A stretch of DNA of 32,160 nt from Lysobacteraceae bacterium (GCA_013823855.1 PNMW01000003.1:1-32160), one strand, 5' to 3'. Counted from the first letter of the stretch, positions 7,562-16,079 are shown. The notes: generated by a model not told the origin, from the letters alone. Made by a program: numbers and translations.

Positions 7562-8746
7562 ATGAAGTTCATGACCCAGACCCTGCAGCTGATCCTGATC
7601 AATCTGAAAAGCGTGCCGTCGCGCTGGGGCGCGACCCTGGTGATCGTCGTCGGCCTGGCCGGCGTGGTCGGCGTGGTCACCGCGCTGCAGTCGATGTCGG
7701 CCGGCATGGTCGCCACCCTGCGTTCCACCGGCAGCCCGAACCGGGCGATCGTGCTGAAAGGCGGCTCGAACTCGGAGCTGTCGAGCTTCATCACCCGCGA
7801 CCAGGCGGTGGTGATCGAGCAGGCCGAAGGAGTCGCCAAGGGTGAGGACGGCCGCGCGCTGGCCTCCGGCGAGCTGATCCTGATCGCCGAGCGGCCGCTG
7901 CGCCGCTCGAAGACCGACAGCAATGTGTCGATGCGCGGCGTGGGCGCTGCCGGCTTCGCGATGCGGCCAGAGGTGAAGATCGTCGACGGCCGGCCATTCA
8001 AGCCGGGCCTGCAGGAAATCGTCGTCGGCGTGAAGGCGCTGGAGCAGTTCGTCGGCCTGGAAGTCGGCTCGACAGTGCAGATCCGCGGCTCGCAGTGGGC
8101 GGTGGTCGGCACCTTCAGCTCGAATGGCGATGCCCATGAATCCGAGGTCTGGGTCGACATCGGGACTGCGCAGTCGGCGTTCCGGCGCAACGGCTATTCA
8201 TCGATGCTGGTGCAGTTGCAGGAACCGACGGCCTTCGACGCCTTCAAGGACAGCCTGACCGCCGACCCGCGGCTGCAGGTCGACGTGCTGAACGAGATCG
8301 AATACTTCTCGGCCCAGTCGCGCAGCTTCACGCGGATCATCGGCGTGCTGGTCACCGTGGTCGGCATCATCATGGGGCTCGGGGCCGTGTTCGCCGCCCT
8401 CAACACCATGTATTCGGCGGTCGCCGCCCGCACCGTGGAGATCGCCACCCTGCGCGCGCTCGGCTTCGGCGGCAGCGTGGTGATCCTGGCAACGATCGCC
8501 GAAGCGATGACCCTGGCGCTGCTCGGTGGCGCGATCGGCGGCCTCGGCGCCTACGCCTTCTTCAACGGCTACACGGTGTCGACGCTCGGCGCCGGCTTCA
8601 CCCAGGTCGCGTTCAGCTTCCGGGTGACGCCGGGCCTGCTGATCACCGGCATGGTCCTGAGCCTGTTCGTCGGCTTCCTCGGCGGCTTCTTCCCGGCGCT
8701 CAGGGCGGCGCGGATGCAGATTGCCGTGGCCTTGCGGGCAGCTTGA
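7562..8746 (+). CDS. FtsX-type ABC transporter permease 2 (MacB-like)
   Basis: A 394-residue permease with the same layout as its neighbour: first helix WGATLVIVVGLAGVVGVVTAL, a periplasmic domain of about 240 residues, and three C-terminal FtsX helices (IIGVLVTVVGIIMGLGAVFAAL, ALLGGAIGGLGAYAFFNGY, LLITGMVLSLFVGFLGGFFPAL). The motif VEIATLRALGFGGSVV is the usual coupling-helix region that contacts the ATPase. It starts 3 nt after the first permease stop and ends the operon. Two divergent permeases with one ATPase suggest a heterodimeric exporter; the substrate cannot be inferred. Confidence 0.9.
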   Translation: MKFMTQTLQLILINLKSVPSRWGATLVIVVGLAGVVGVVTALQSMSAGMVATLRSTGSPNRAIVLKGGSNSELSSFITRDQAVVIEQAEGVAKGEDGRALASGELILIAERPLRRSKTDSNVSMRGVGAAGFAMRPEVKIVDGRPFKPGLQEIVVGVKALEQFVGLEVGSTVQIRGSQWAVVGTFSSNGDAHESEVWVDIGTAQSAFRRNGYSSMLVQLQEPTAFDAFKDSLTADPRLQVDVLNEIEYFSAQSRSFTRIIGVLVTVVGIIMGLGAVFAALNTMYSAVAARTVEIATLRALGFGGSVVILATIAEAMTLALLGGAIGGLGAYAFFNGYTVSTLGAGFTQVAFSFRVTPGLLITGMVLSLFVGFLGGFFPALRAARMQIAVALRAA

Positions 8747-8774
8747 TCCAGGGCCGGCATCGATCCTTGTGCCT

Positions 8775-8780
8775 TAGACT
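8775..8780 (+). promoter_or_regulatory. Putative -10 (TAGACT) directly before the DUF4258 ATG
   Basis: TAGACT matches the -10 consensus at four of six positions and ends 6 nt before the ATG at 8787. If used, transcription would begin at or beside the start codon, giving a leaderless message. No -35 box or ribosome-binding site is visible in the 40-bp gap after the exporter operon. Confidence 0.35.
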
Positions 8781-8786
8781 TCGGTC

Positions 8787-9068
8787 ATGGTGATCGCGAC
8801 CATCACACGGTTGAGACAGCTCATACGCGCGAAGCACTACGTCGTTTCCCATCACGCAGCGGAAGAACTCGACGATGACGACCTCACGATCTTCGACCTT
8901 GAAAGCATCATCCTCGGCGGCAGCATCATCGAGCGTCAGCACGACGCGCAAACCGGCGAAAGCAAGCATGTCGTCAAGGGCTTTACGCTCGAAGGGCGCG
9001 ATGCAGAAGCCGTCGTCAAGATCGGCTTCACTGGAACACTCATCGTCATCACCGTCTATGTCGTCTGA
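8787..9068 (+). CDS. DUF4258-domain protein, putative toxin of a type II-like pair
   Basis: A 93-residue protein. The segment HYVVSHHAAEELDDDDLTIFDLESIILGGSIIERQ followed by a beta-rich tail (VVKGFTLEGRDAEAVVKIGF, TLIVITVYVV) matches DUF4258, a small family thought to have a RelE/BrnT-like fold. The next gene, a YgiT-type zinc-finger protein, starts inside its 3' end (11-nt overlap). DUF4258 genes are frequently paired with such zinc-finger partners, which is why it is proposed as the toxin half. Toxicity is not shown by the sequence, and no catalytic residues can be assigned with confidence. Confidence 0.8.
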   Translation: MVIATITRLRQLIRAKHYVVSHHAAEELDDDDLTIFDLESIILGGSIIERQHDAQTGESKHVVKGFTLEGRDAEAVVKIGFTGTLIVITVYVV

Positions 9069-9294
9069 TCACTGCGCGCACTGTGGCAGCGACCAACTTC
9101 ATCACCGGCTGGTCACTCGCAGCTTCGGCAAGGGCGCGAGCCTGCTGCTGATCGAGGGTATTCCGTCAATTTCTTGCGGAAACTGCGGTGAGTCCTGGTT
9201 CACCGCCGACACCATGCACGAGATCGAACGGGTCAAGCGACACCGCAAAGTGCTCGCGGTGGAGCGGTCTGTGGCGGTCGTGGCCTTCGCTTGA
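9058..9294 (+). CDS. YgiT-type (MqsA N-domain-like) zinc-finger protein, putative antitoxin
   Basis: A 78-residue protein with two CxxC knuckles, C6-x-x-C9 and C40-x-x-C43. The second lies in IPSISCGNCGESWFTADT, the hallmark of the YgiT/MqsA zinc-binding domain. MqsA itself is about 130 residues and has a C-terminal DNA-binding helix-turn-helix. This protein stops after the zinc domain, so it should bind its partner but not act as its own repressor through that domain. The start at ATG 9058 lies within the DUF4258 gene and has no clear ribosome site, pointing to translational coupling. Confidence 0.82.
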   Translation: MSSDHCAHCGSDQLHHRLVTRSFGKGASLLLIEGIPSISCGNCGESWFTADTMHEIERVKRHRKVLAVERSVAVVAFA

Positions 9295-9389
9295 CGCCAG
9301 GGACAGGTCCAGTCCGGCAACGGCTGAACGCTTTCGAGCGCCATCGGTCGAGGCCGCTCCAAACCCGCGTGCTACCCTGAATCGTCATT

Positions 9390-9420
9390 CGATATCGGTA
9401 GATATGGATGCCCGATATCG
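9390..9420. repeat. Inverted repeat CGATATCGG-N13-CCGATATCG
   Basis: Perfect 9-nt arms at 9390-9398 and 9412-9420 are separated by 13 nt, in the 228-bp spacer between the zinc-finger gene and the SHOCT gene. It sits just downstream of a possible -10 (TACCCT, 9373-9378), so it could be an operator. The regulator is unknown. Confidence 0.45.
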
Positions 9421-9441
9421 CGCAGACACCCGCTCGCGGCG

Positions 9442-9466
9442 CTTTGCCCCGCATGACGGGGCGAAG
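9442..9466. terminator. Stem-loop, possible terminator or leader hairpin
   Basis: A 10-bp stem with one T-G pair (CTTTGCCCCG / CGGGGCGAAG) closes a 5-nt loop, and is followed by TTCTT on the plus strand. It could end transcription from the toxin-antitoxin-like pair, or lie in the 5' leader of the SHOCT gene if the promoter near 9373 is used. The T tract is short, so the call is weak. Confidence 0.4.
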
Positions 9467-9522
9467 TTCTTGCATCGGCCGTGCTGTCGCGATTCCCCCA
9501 AGCTCACCGGAACGCCAGCCCC

Positions 9523-10290
9523 ATGCAACAGCAATTGACCCCCGCAGGACAGCACCTCGTCGACGATCTTTCACGCCGCTACGGCCTGAGCCGTGATGCG
9601 GTGACCACGATGCTGGTCGCCGTCAACAATGGCGGCGGCACAATGGCGCAGTTCTGGTGCGGCGAACTCGGCGGCGGCGGCCAGTGGATGCGCGGCGGCA
9701 TGACCATGGTCGGCGACATGTTCAATCACGGCCTGAAGAGCACCGTCGACAATCTGTGCAACGAGCTGTCGAACGCGCTGGCAACGATGCAATTGTTCCC
9801 GATCGCCCCGCCCGGCAGCCGCAACAGCAGCCAGTGGTGGCCCGGCGACCTCGGCAGCCCGTTCAGCAGCGGCGGTCAGAACAACATTCGCTACGCGATC
9901 TTCGCCAACCGGCTGGCGGTGGAGCTGAACGGCCAGGTCACGGTCTACGACACGCTGAATCATTCGATCGGCGGCGTCAGCCAGCAGCAGGGCAACGATC
10001 AGAGCCTGAGCTTCAGCAGCCAGTTCGGCAGCTTTTCGGCCGCCAGCCTGCCGGTGGTTTCCGGCCCAGGCCTGCCGCAGCCGCCGCAGACCCATTTTGC
10101 GCCGCCGCCGGTCTGGCAGCCGGCCCCGGAACCCGTCGCGAGCTTCGGCAACGCCGCACCGCTGCCGGCGACGTCGTCGTCCGACGATGTTTTCGCGCTG
10201 ATCGAAAAGCTGTCGCGCCTGCACGGCGTCGGCGCGCTGACCGATGCCGAGTACAACGCCAAGAAGAGCGAGCTGCTGAGCCGCATCTGA
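9523..10290 (+). CDS. SHOCT-domain protein of unknown function
   Basis: A 255-residue protein. Residues ~1-90 form a conserved-looking block (LTPAGQHLVDDLSRRYGLS and GGGTMAQFWCGELGGGGQWM), then a polar region and a Pro/Ala/Gln-rich linker (~165-215). The last 35 residues, DVFALIEKLSRLHGVGALTDAEYNAKKSELLSRI, are a SHOCT domain, a short C-terminal module thought to mediate oligomerisation or protein contacts. No signal peptide or transmembrane segment is visible, so it is probably cytoplasmic. A GTG at 9481 is in frame, but ATG 9523 gives the better N-terminus. It ends 12 bp from the convergent large membrane protein gene. Confidence 0.8.
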   Translation: MQQQLTPAGQHLVDDLSRRYGLSRDAVTTMLVAVNNGGGTMAQFWCGELGGGGQWMRGGMTMVGDMFNHGLKSTVDNLCNELSNALATMQLFPIAPPGSRNSSQWWPGDLGSPFSSGGQNNIRYAIFANRLAVELNGQVTVYDTLNHSIGGVSQQQGNDQSLSFSSQFGSFSAASLPVVSGPGLPQPPQTHFAPPPVWQPAPEPVASFGNAAPLPATSSSDDVFALIEKLSRLHGVGALTDAEYNAKKSELLSRI

Positions 10291-10302
10291 GCCGGCCGGC
10301 GC

Positions 10303-13300
10303 TCATTTCTCGGCATCCTTGCCGCTGCGCACCAGGCTGGAGACGCGGCCGAAGGTGGCGATCATGCCCAGCGCTCCGGCCAGCACCGTGTTCAAGGTCG
10401 TGAAGGCGTCGCTGAAGCTGTACGAGAACCAGGCGCCCAGCAGCAACAGCAGCAGATAGAACGGCACCCGGACCCGGCTCCAGGTGCCGACCTCGAAGCC
10501 GAGCGTCCACTGCGCGTAGCGGCCGGCCGGCTCGGCGCGCAGCACGAAGCTGCGGAACGCGCTGCAGACGATCCGCGGCTCCGGCGCCAGCACCGCCAGC
10601 CGGCGCGCCAGCAGGTCGTCGAGCACGGTGCGGTTCAGCGGATTCGGCAGCAGGCCGCGCGCCAGCTGGTGCAGGGCGATGCGCTCGGCAATCGAGCAAT
10701 GCGCCCATTCGCAGCGGAAGTTGCCTTCGACATACGGCATCACCAGCTGCTCGAGATCGCGCAGGTCGCGCAGCGGCGGCGGCGCGCCCGGCTCGCGGGC
10801 CAGCGCCGCATCGAGCGCGGCGCGCAGCGCGGCGCTGATCTCGCCGGTCAGTTCGACCAGCGCCACCAGCTCGTCGGCGATCGCGCGGCGCAGATGCAGG
10901 TCGTCGACCCGGTCGACCAGCGGCAGCACCGCCTCGGCACTGCCATCGCCGGCGTGGTGGCAGGCGAAATGACGGCGCAGCTCGCGCCAGCGCCGCAGCT
11001 CGGCCGCATCGGGGCCATCGTCCTCGGCCGGGAACAGATCCGGATGGCAGAGCCGCGGCCATGGCGGCGTGGCGGCGGTCAGCAGCAGGCGGGCGCCCGG
11101 AGCATCGCCGGCCGCCGGCGCGCGGGCGACCTCGCGTTCGATCAGCGCCAGCAGCGTGCGCCGGGCCTCCGGGAACAGCGCCGCGTCGGCGACGCCGACG
11201 ATCGCCAGCGGCGACGCGGCGAACATCGCCAGCCGGTCATTGCCGAGCCGTTCGGGGCCGATCAGCTGGATCACCGCCGACGCCGCCGGTGCCTGCGGCG
11301 CGCCGCCACCTTCCGGCGCCAGCACGTACCACCAGGCATCGCGGGCCGGAATGCGCCCCGGCAGCGCCTTGCGGACGCCGGCCGCGAAGTCCCGCCCGAG
11401 CGTCGGCAGCGGCGGCAGGTACGGCAGGTCCAGGCCGAGCACGCGGCGGGCGATCAGCCGCACCAGCAGATAGACCAGCAGCAGCGCGACGGCGATCACC
11501 AGGGTCATCGCCACGGTGCCGATCGCGCCGTTGCCGGCGTCATGGATGCGCTTCAGCCGCAGCGGCGCCGGATAGCGTTCCTGGAAGCTCAGCGTCGCCG
11601 TGCCGTCGTGGCGCAGCGGGTGGCGGTAGTGCAGCGCCGCTGCGCAGGCCGGCTGCGACGCCGGCCCGTCGACGCGCCGGAAGCGCGCATCGCCGGCACT
11701 CGGCGGCCCGTCGCCGACCAGTTCCGGCAGCAGGCCGGCCAGCACCGGCCAGACCTGGCGCAGCAGCCACGACGGCGGTCTGCCGGCGACCGCCTCCGAT
11801 GCCGCGGGGCAGTCGCTGGCGCTGTTCCGCTCAAGTGTCCAGTCGACGCCGATCGAACGCACCTGCCCGGCCTGGACCACGGCCGGCGCTGGCCGGCCGA
11901 GCATCGCCATGCCGTCGAGTGCGGCGCGCCGGGTGTCGCCGGTCAGCGCGGCGATGCGGTGGTCGAGGCTGCGGCCGGTCCCGATCAGCGCCTGCCGCAG
12001 CAGCGCTTCCTCGACCCGCGGCAGCGCGTTCAGGTAGTAGCCGGCCGCAGGCAGCACCGCCAGCGCGATGACGCCGGCCATCACCGCGACGATGTAGCGA
12101 TGGCGCAGCTCGCGCAGCGTGTCGACCGGTGTCGGCCGCAGGTCGTCGCCGTCCTGGCCCTGCCAGTGCTGGCGGATGCCGGCCGCCATCGTCGCGGCCC
12201 GCCAGGGCCGCAGGCTCGACAGCCAGAGCATCGCCCAGACGGTCAGGCAGACGGTGCCGATGGCGATCACCACAGTCATCGTCATGTCGTCGGTGGCCAG
12301 CCACAGCACGATCTGGCTGCCCGAAACCGGCAGCAGCAGCGCCATGCCGAGCCAGAAATAGCGCCGGCGCAGCCGCCATTGCGGCCACAGCCACTGCCAG
12401 AGTTCGAGATCCCAGCCGGCCAGCCGGCTGGCCGGCACCACGATCAGCGCGAACAGCAGCGCCATCAGCGCCAGCAGCGCGATCAGGCCGATCATCTCGG
12501 CCAGCGCGATCAGGCCGCTGCCGACCGCCGGCGCGGCGACCAGCCCGGCATCGAAGAAGCTGACCACCACCCAGGGCATGCCGGGCACCGGCGTGGTCTG
12601 GAAATGGTGGCGACGGCCGCGGTAATGGCCGTCGATCGCGGCCCGGCGGCCCTCGCCGATCGCCTGCACCAGCGCGACGTCGCGATCGACTTCGTCGAGG
12701 AAGTTCTCGTGCAGGCTGGTGTCGTCGTCGCTGTGGAACAGCACCGTGCCGGACAGCGGATCGACGACCGCGAAGCCGAGCAACGGCGGCCGCAGCGCGG
12801 CGCTCAGCGCGCGCAGGTCGGCGGCCACGCCGAACACGCCGGCGAAGCCGCCGTCCGGCCTGCGGCGCGGCACCGCGACCACCAGCGTGCGGGTGCCGTC
12901 GGTCTTCGCGTAGATGCGCTGCGCGGAGTAGCGGCCGGCGCCGGCGACGATGCCGTCCCGGCGCCAGCCGGCCGCTTCCGGCTGCGGCAGCGGCCAGCCG
13001 CCGCCGCGCGCCAGGCTGCGGAAGTATTCGCGTTCGGACAGGTCGATGACGGCGGTGCGCGGCTGGCAGCCGCCGGTGGTCAGGTAGGGCTCGCCGCCGA
13101 CCTCGCCGAGCGCGTCGGTCGCGAACAGCGTCTCGAACGCCGGACGCGGACGCAGGCCATCACCGGCGAGCACCTGCGGCGCGACGTGGCAGAAGGTCGG
13201 ATTGCGGCCGTCGAAGCGGCAGCTGTCGCCCGCGCCTGCGGGCACGCTGGCCAGCTTGAAGCTGTCGCACTGCAGCAGCCGGCTGTCGATCGCCGGCAGC

Positions 13301-14505
13301 GGCGCTGATGCGGCGAAGCGCGGGCCGTAGTCGTCGAGGGCGCCAAGCATCCGGCGGACCTCGCCGGACAGTTCGGCAGCGATGGCGTCGGCATACGCCG
13401 CCGCCCGCTTCGCGGCGTGGGCATGTTCGTCGCCGCGCGCCATCAGCACCAGGATCACCAGGGTCAGCAGTGCCGGGATGAACACCACCGAAATCAGCGT
13501 CGCGGCCAGGGTCGGCCGGGTTGCCGCCTCCTGGTTGCCGAGCAGCAGCACGCGCAGCAGCGGCCAGGCGGCGATGCTCAGCAGCATCGCCACCAGCAGG
13601 TACCACAGGCCCTCGACGCCGAGCGCGGCGGTGGCGTCGGCGATCGCCGACTGCCGCTCGATGCCGACCAGATACAGCGGCGACACCGGCCGGGCCGCGC
13701 GGTACACCGGCTTTTCCGGCGCGAACGGCAGCAGGTAGATGCGATAGCGATGGCCGCCGATCCCGGCGCTGATCTCGGCCGCCTCGCCGAGCCTCAGATC
13801 GGCGCCGAGCAGCTTTTCGGTGGCGTCGGCCGATGCCGTGTTGCCGCGCCCGGCGAGCAGGCGCAGACGATCGCGCGCCGCCTGGGCCAGGAATGGCCGG
13901 ACATTCACCGGCGGCACGGTGTCCGGCACCGGCCGGTGGCTGACCCGTTCCGGATCGTCCTCGACCGGCGCGGTCACCGAGGTGATCACCGTGCCCAGTT
14001 CATCGGCCAGCACCACCCGCTCGAAGCGGCGCAAGGCTGCCGGCGCATCGAGCAGGCGCTCGGCGTTCATCGCCAGCACCGTGCCGTGCTTCCGGGCGCG
14101 CAGCCGGGCACCGCCGGCGTCCTCGCGCAGGTCGCGACAGACCGCGTTGCCGTCGGCGGCGAGGTTCGGGCAGGCCTTGTCGTCGATCGCCTTCGCTGCC
14201 GACTCGCGGGCGACGCCGACCTCGCTGTAGCGCAGCGCCGGTGGCGGACCGCCGTCCTGCGCCGGCGCGTCCAGCAGGTAGTCGAGCACGGCAAGCCGGG
14301 TGTCAAACTCGCTCTGGATGCGCTTGAGCGCGTGGAAGGCCTGCTCGGAGCGCGCCTCGGCCTGCCGTTCGACCACCGCGAAGTAGTACGCCGTCACCGG
14401 CACCGCGATCAGCAGCGCGTACAGCGCCAGCGCGCGCAGCAGCGTGATCGCCTGTTCACCGACACCGGCCAGCGTGGCGCCGGCCGTCCCCTGAACCTTG
14501 CTCAT
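10303..14505 (-). CDS. 1400-residue ten-pass membrane protein with periplasmic Cache-like sensor regions and a cryptic cytoplasmic module
   Basis: Hydrophobic segments at ~21-45, 299-322, 333-357, 664-691, 716-736, 742-763, 803-826, 995-1018, 1347-1363 and 1369-1387 give a consistent topology with basic loops inside (RLRRR at 711-715). Three large periplasmic regions result: 46-298, 358-663 and 827-994. The middle one looks like a Cache sensor: DLSEREYFRSLARG (488-501), GVFGVAADLRAL (556-567), GFAVVDPLSGTVLFHSDDD (577-595). The cytoplasmic part (1019-1346) has no kinase, GGDEF, EAL, HAMP or MCP motif and no Walker A. Its end (EWAHCSIAERIALHQLARG, NPLNRTVLDDLLARRLAVL, SAFRSFVL) resembles the winged-helix segment seen after NTPase domains in STAND-like proteins. 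Two terminal helices follow. It probably senses an external ligand; the output is unknown. Confidence 0.85.
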   Translation of the reverse strand: MSKVQGTAGATLAGVGEQAITLLRALALYALLIAVPVTAYYFAVVERQAEARSEQAFHALKRIQSEFDTRLAVLDYLLDAPAQDGGPPPALRYSEVGVARESAAKAIDDKACPNLAADGNAVCRDLREDAGGARLRARKHGTVLAMNAERLLDAPAALRRFERVVLADELGTVITSVTAPVEDDPERVSHRPVPDTVPPVNVRPFLAQAARDRLRLLAGRGNTASADATEKLLGADLRLGEAAEISAGIGGHRYRIYLLPFAPEKPVYRAARPVSPLYLVGIERQSAIADATAALGVEGLWYLLVAMLLSIAAWPLLRVLLLGNQEAATRPTLAATLISVVFIPALLTLVILVLMARGDEHAHAAKRAAAYADAIAAELSGEVRRMLGALDDYGPRFAASAPLPAIDSRLLQCDSFKLASVPAGAGDSCRFDGRNPTFCHVAPQVLAGDGLRPRPAFETLFATDALGEVGGEPYLTTGGCQPRTAVIDLSEREYFRSLARGGGWPLPQPEAAGWRRDGIVAGAGRYSAQRIYAKTDGTRTLVVAVPRRRPDGGFAGVFGVAADLRALSAALRPPLLGFAVVDPLSGTVLFHSDDDTSLHENFLDEVDRDVALVQAIGEGRRAAIDGHYRGRRHHFQTTPVPGMPWVVVSFFDAGLVAAPAVGSGLIALAEMIGLIALLALMALLFALIVVPASRLAGWDLELWQWLWPQWRLRRRYFWLGMALLLPVSGSQIVLWLATDDMTMTVVIAIGTVCLTVWAMLWLSSLRPWRAATMAAGIRQHWQGQDGDDLRPTPVDTLRELRHRYIVAVMAGVIALAVLPAAGYYLNALPRVEEALLRQALIGTGRSLDHRIAALTGDTRRAALDGMAMLGRPAPAVVQAGQVRSIGVDWTLERNSASDCPAASEAVAGRPPSWLLRQVWPVLAGLLPELVGDGPPSAGDARFRRVDGPASQPACAAALHYRHPLRHDGTATLSFQERYPAPLRLKRIHDAGNGAIGTVAMTLVIAVALLLVYLLVRLIARRVLGLDLPYLPPLPTLGRDFAAGVRKALPGRIPARDAWWYVLAPEGGGAPQAPAASAVIQLIGPERLGNDRLAMFAASPLAIVGVADAALFPEARRTLLALIEREVARAPAAGDAPGARLLLTAATPPWPRLCHPDLFPAEDDGPDAAELRRWRELRRHFACHHAGDGSAEAVLPLVDRVDDLHLRRAIADELVALVELTGEISAALRAALDAALAREPGAPPPLRDLRDLEQLVMPYVEGNFRCEWAHCSIAERIALHQLARGLLPNPLNRTVLDDLLARRLAVLAPEPRIVCSAFRSFVLRAEPAGRYAQWTLGFEVGTWSRVRVPFYLLLLLLGAWFSYSFSDAFTTLNTVLAGALGMIATFGRVSSLVRSGKDAEK

Positions 14506-14564
14506 CGGTCACCCCCTGCGCGTCTGCCCGGACTTCCGGGCCCGGGTCACGATGCGCAGCGCTG

Positions 14565-14592
14565 AGTGTCGGCGATGTCAGGAAAAGGTCAA
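14565..14592 (-). promoter_or_regulatory. Putative promoter of the 1400-aa sensor gene
   Basis: On the minus strand TTGACC (14592-14587, five of six to the -35 consensus) is followed after 16 nt by GACACT (14570-14565, three of six to -10). This would start transcription around 14558, about 50 nt before the ATG at 14505, which is preceded by a purine-rich ribosome site (AGGGGGTGA). The -10 is poor. Confidence 0.35.
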
Positions 14593-14596
14593 CCTC

Positions 14597-14620
14597 GCGG
14601 CGTGACGCCCATCACGCCGC
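14597..14620. terminator. Stem-loop downstream of gltX
   Basis: A perfect 9-bp stem, GCGGCGTGA/TCACGCCGC (14597-14605 and 14612-14620), has a 6-nt loop. Read on the minus strand it lies 17 nt after the gltX stop and is followed, ten bases later, by a TTTT run. It may act as a weak terminator for gltX upstream of the sensor gene promoter. Confidence 0.45.
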
Positions 14621-14636
14621 CCGCCTGCCGACGGAT

Positions 14637-16046
14637 TCAGCCGGCGGCGCTGGCAGCGGCCAGCCGTGCCAGGGTCCGCTCGCGGCCGACCAGGAACAGG
14701 GTCGCATCGATCGGCGGCGACACCGCCATGCCGCAGACCGCGACCCGGATCGGCTGGGCGATCTTGCCGAGGCCCAGACCCTTCGCTTCGGCGAAGCCGT
14801 TGACCGCCGCATGCAGCGCCTCGGCGGTCCATTCCGGCAGCGCTTCGAGCTGGCCGCGCAGTTCCGCGAGCAGCGCCAGCGAGGCCGGATTGAAGTGCTT
14901 GGCGGCGTCCTTCTCGTTGTAGCCGTCGAGCTCGGCGAAGAAGAACTTCGACTTCTCGGCCATCTCGACCAGGCTGCGGCAGCGCTCGCGCTGCTGTTCG
15001 ATGACGGCCGTCAGGCTCGGGCCCTGGCTGACGTCGACGCCGATCTTCTCCAGATGCCACTGGAATTCCGGCACCACGACCGCCGGGTCGACCGACTTCA
15101 GGTACTGGTGGTTGACCCACCAGGCCTTTTCCATGTCGAAGCGCGCCGGGCTGGCCGAGACATGGTCGAAATCGAATTTGGCGATCATCTCCTCGCGGGT
15201 GAACAGCTCCTGGTCGCCGTGGCTCCAGCCGAGCCGCACCAGATAGTTCAGCAGCGCTTCCGGCAGGAAACCCATGCTGCGGTATTCCATGACGCCAAGC
15301 GCGCCGTGGCGCTTCGACAGCTTGGCGCCATCGCTGCCGAGGATCATCGACACATGGGCGTAAGCGGGCGGCGTGGCGCCGAGCGCGCGCAGGATGTTGA
15401 TCTGCCGTGGCGTGTTGTTGACGTGGTCGTCGCCGCGAATGACGTGGGTGACGCCCATGTCCCAGTCGTCGACGACGACGCAGAAGTTGTAGGTCGGCGT
15501 GCCGTCGCCGCGGGCGATGATCAGGTCGTCGAGTTCATCGCTGGCGAAGGTGATCGTGCCCTTGATCAGATCGTTCAGCACCACCTCGCCTTCGGTCGGA
15601 TTGCGGAAACGCACCACCGGGTTGACCCCGGCCGGCGGCGTCGGCAGCAGCTTGCCGGCCTCCGGGCGCCAGCGGCCGTCGTAGCGCGGCTTCTGCTTGT
15701 TGGCCATCTGCTCGGCCCGCAGCGCGTCCAGCTCTTCCTTGCTGGCATAGCAGTGGTAGGCGGTGCCTGCGCTCAGCATCTGGGCGATCACTTCCCTGTA
15801 GCGATCGAAACGCTGGGTCTGATAGATCGGCTCGGCGTTGTCGCCGTGCAGGCCGAGCCAGGCCATGCCCTCGAAGATCGCGTCGACCGCTTCCTGGGTC
15901 GAGCGCTCGCGATCGGTGTCCTCGATGCGCAGCAGGAACTGGCCGTTGAAACGCTTCGCGTACAGGTACGAGAACAGCGCGGTGCGCGCGCCGCCGATGT
16001 GCAGGAAGCCGGTCGGGGACGGTGCGAAGCGGGTGGTGACGGACAT
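14637..16046 (-). CDS. gltX: Glutamate-tRNA ligase
   Basis: A 469-residue class I aminoacyl-tRNA synthetase that charges tRNA-Glu in the cytoplasm. The HIGH-type motif is in APSPTGFLHIGGARTALFSYL (residues 8-28), IEDTDRERS follows (41-49), and the KMSKS loop is KLSKRHGA (242-249). GDDHVNNTPRQINILRALG is also typical of GltX. Full length is normal for the discriminating bacterial enzyme. A TAGAAT -10 candidate lies upstream at 16080-16085 on the minus strand, so it is likely transcribed independently of the SRPBCC gene that precedes it. Confidence 0.97.
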   Translation of the reverse strand: MSVTTRFAPSPTGFLHIGGARTALFSYLYAKRFNGQFLLRIEDTDRERSTQEAVDAIFEGMAWLGLHGDNAEPIYQTQRFDRYREVIAQMLSAGTAYHCYASKEELDALRAEQMANKQKPRYDGRWRPEAGKLLPTPPAGVNPVVRFRNPTEGEVVLNDLIKGTITFASDELDDLIIARGDGTPTYNFCVVVDDWDMGVTHVIRGDDHVNNTPRQINILRALGATPPAYAHVSMILGSDGAKLSKRHGALGVMEYRSMGFLPEALLNYLVRLGWSHGDQELFTREEMIAKFDFDHVSASPARFDMEKAWWVNHQYLKSVDPAVVVPEFQWHLEKIGVDVSQGPSLTAVIEQQRERCRSLVEMAEKSKFFFAELDGYNEKDAAKHFNPASLALLAELRGQLEALPEWTAEALHAAVNGFAEAKGLGLGKIAQPIRVAVCGMAVSPPIDATLFLVGRERTLARLAAASAAG

Positions 16047-16079
16047 GGGCGCGCGGGCTTGAGGCTTGGGAAGGGCGCG

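Noticed and set aside
6293..8137. 614-residue minus-strand frame opposite the two permeases
   Set aside because: His/Asp/Arg/Gln-rich shadow of the FtsX permeases; no recognisable motif or start signal.
10669..13308. 879-residue plus-strand open frame antisense to the large sensor gene
   Set aside because: The translation is Arg/Gln/His/Ala-rich without any domain, and it mirrors the membrane protein, whose hydrophobic segments and sensor motifs are real.
14506..14636. Possible tRNA or small RNA gene between gltX and the sensor gene
   Set aside because: Only a simple stem-loop and a promoter-like element are present; no cloverleaf can be drawn.
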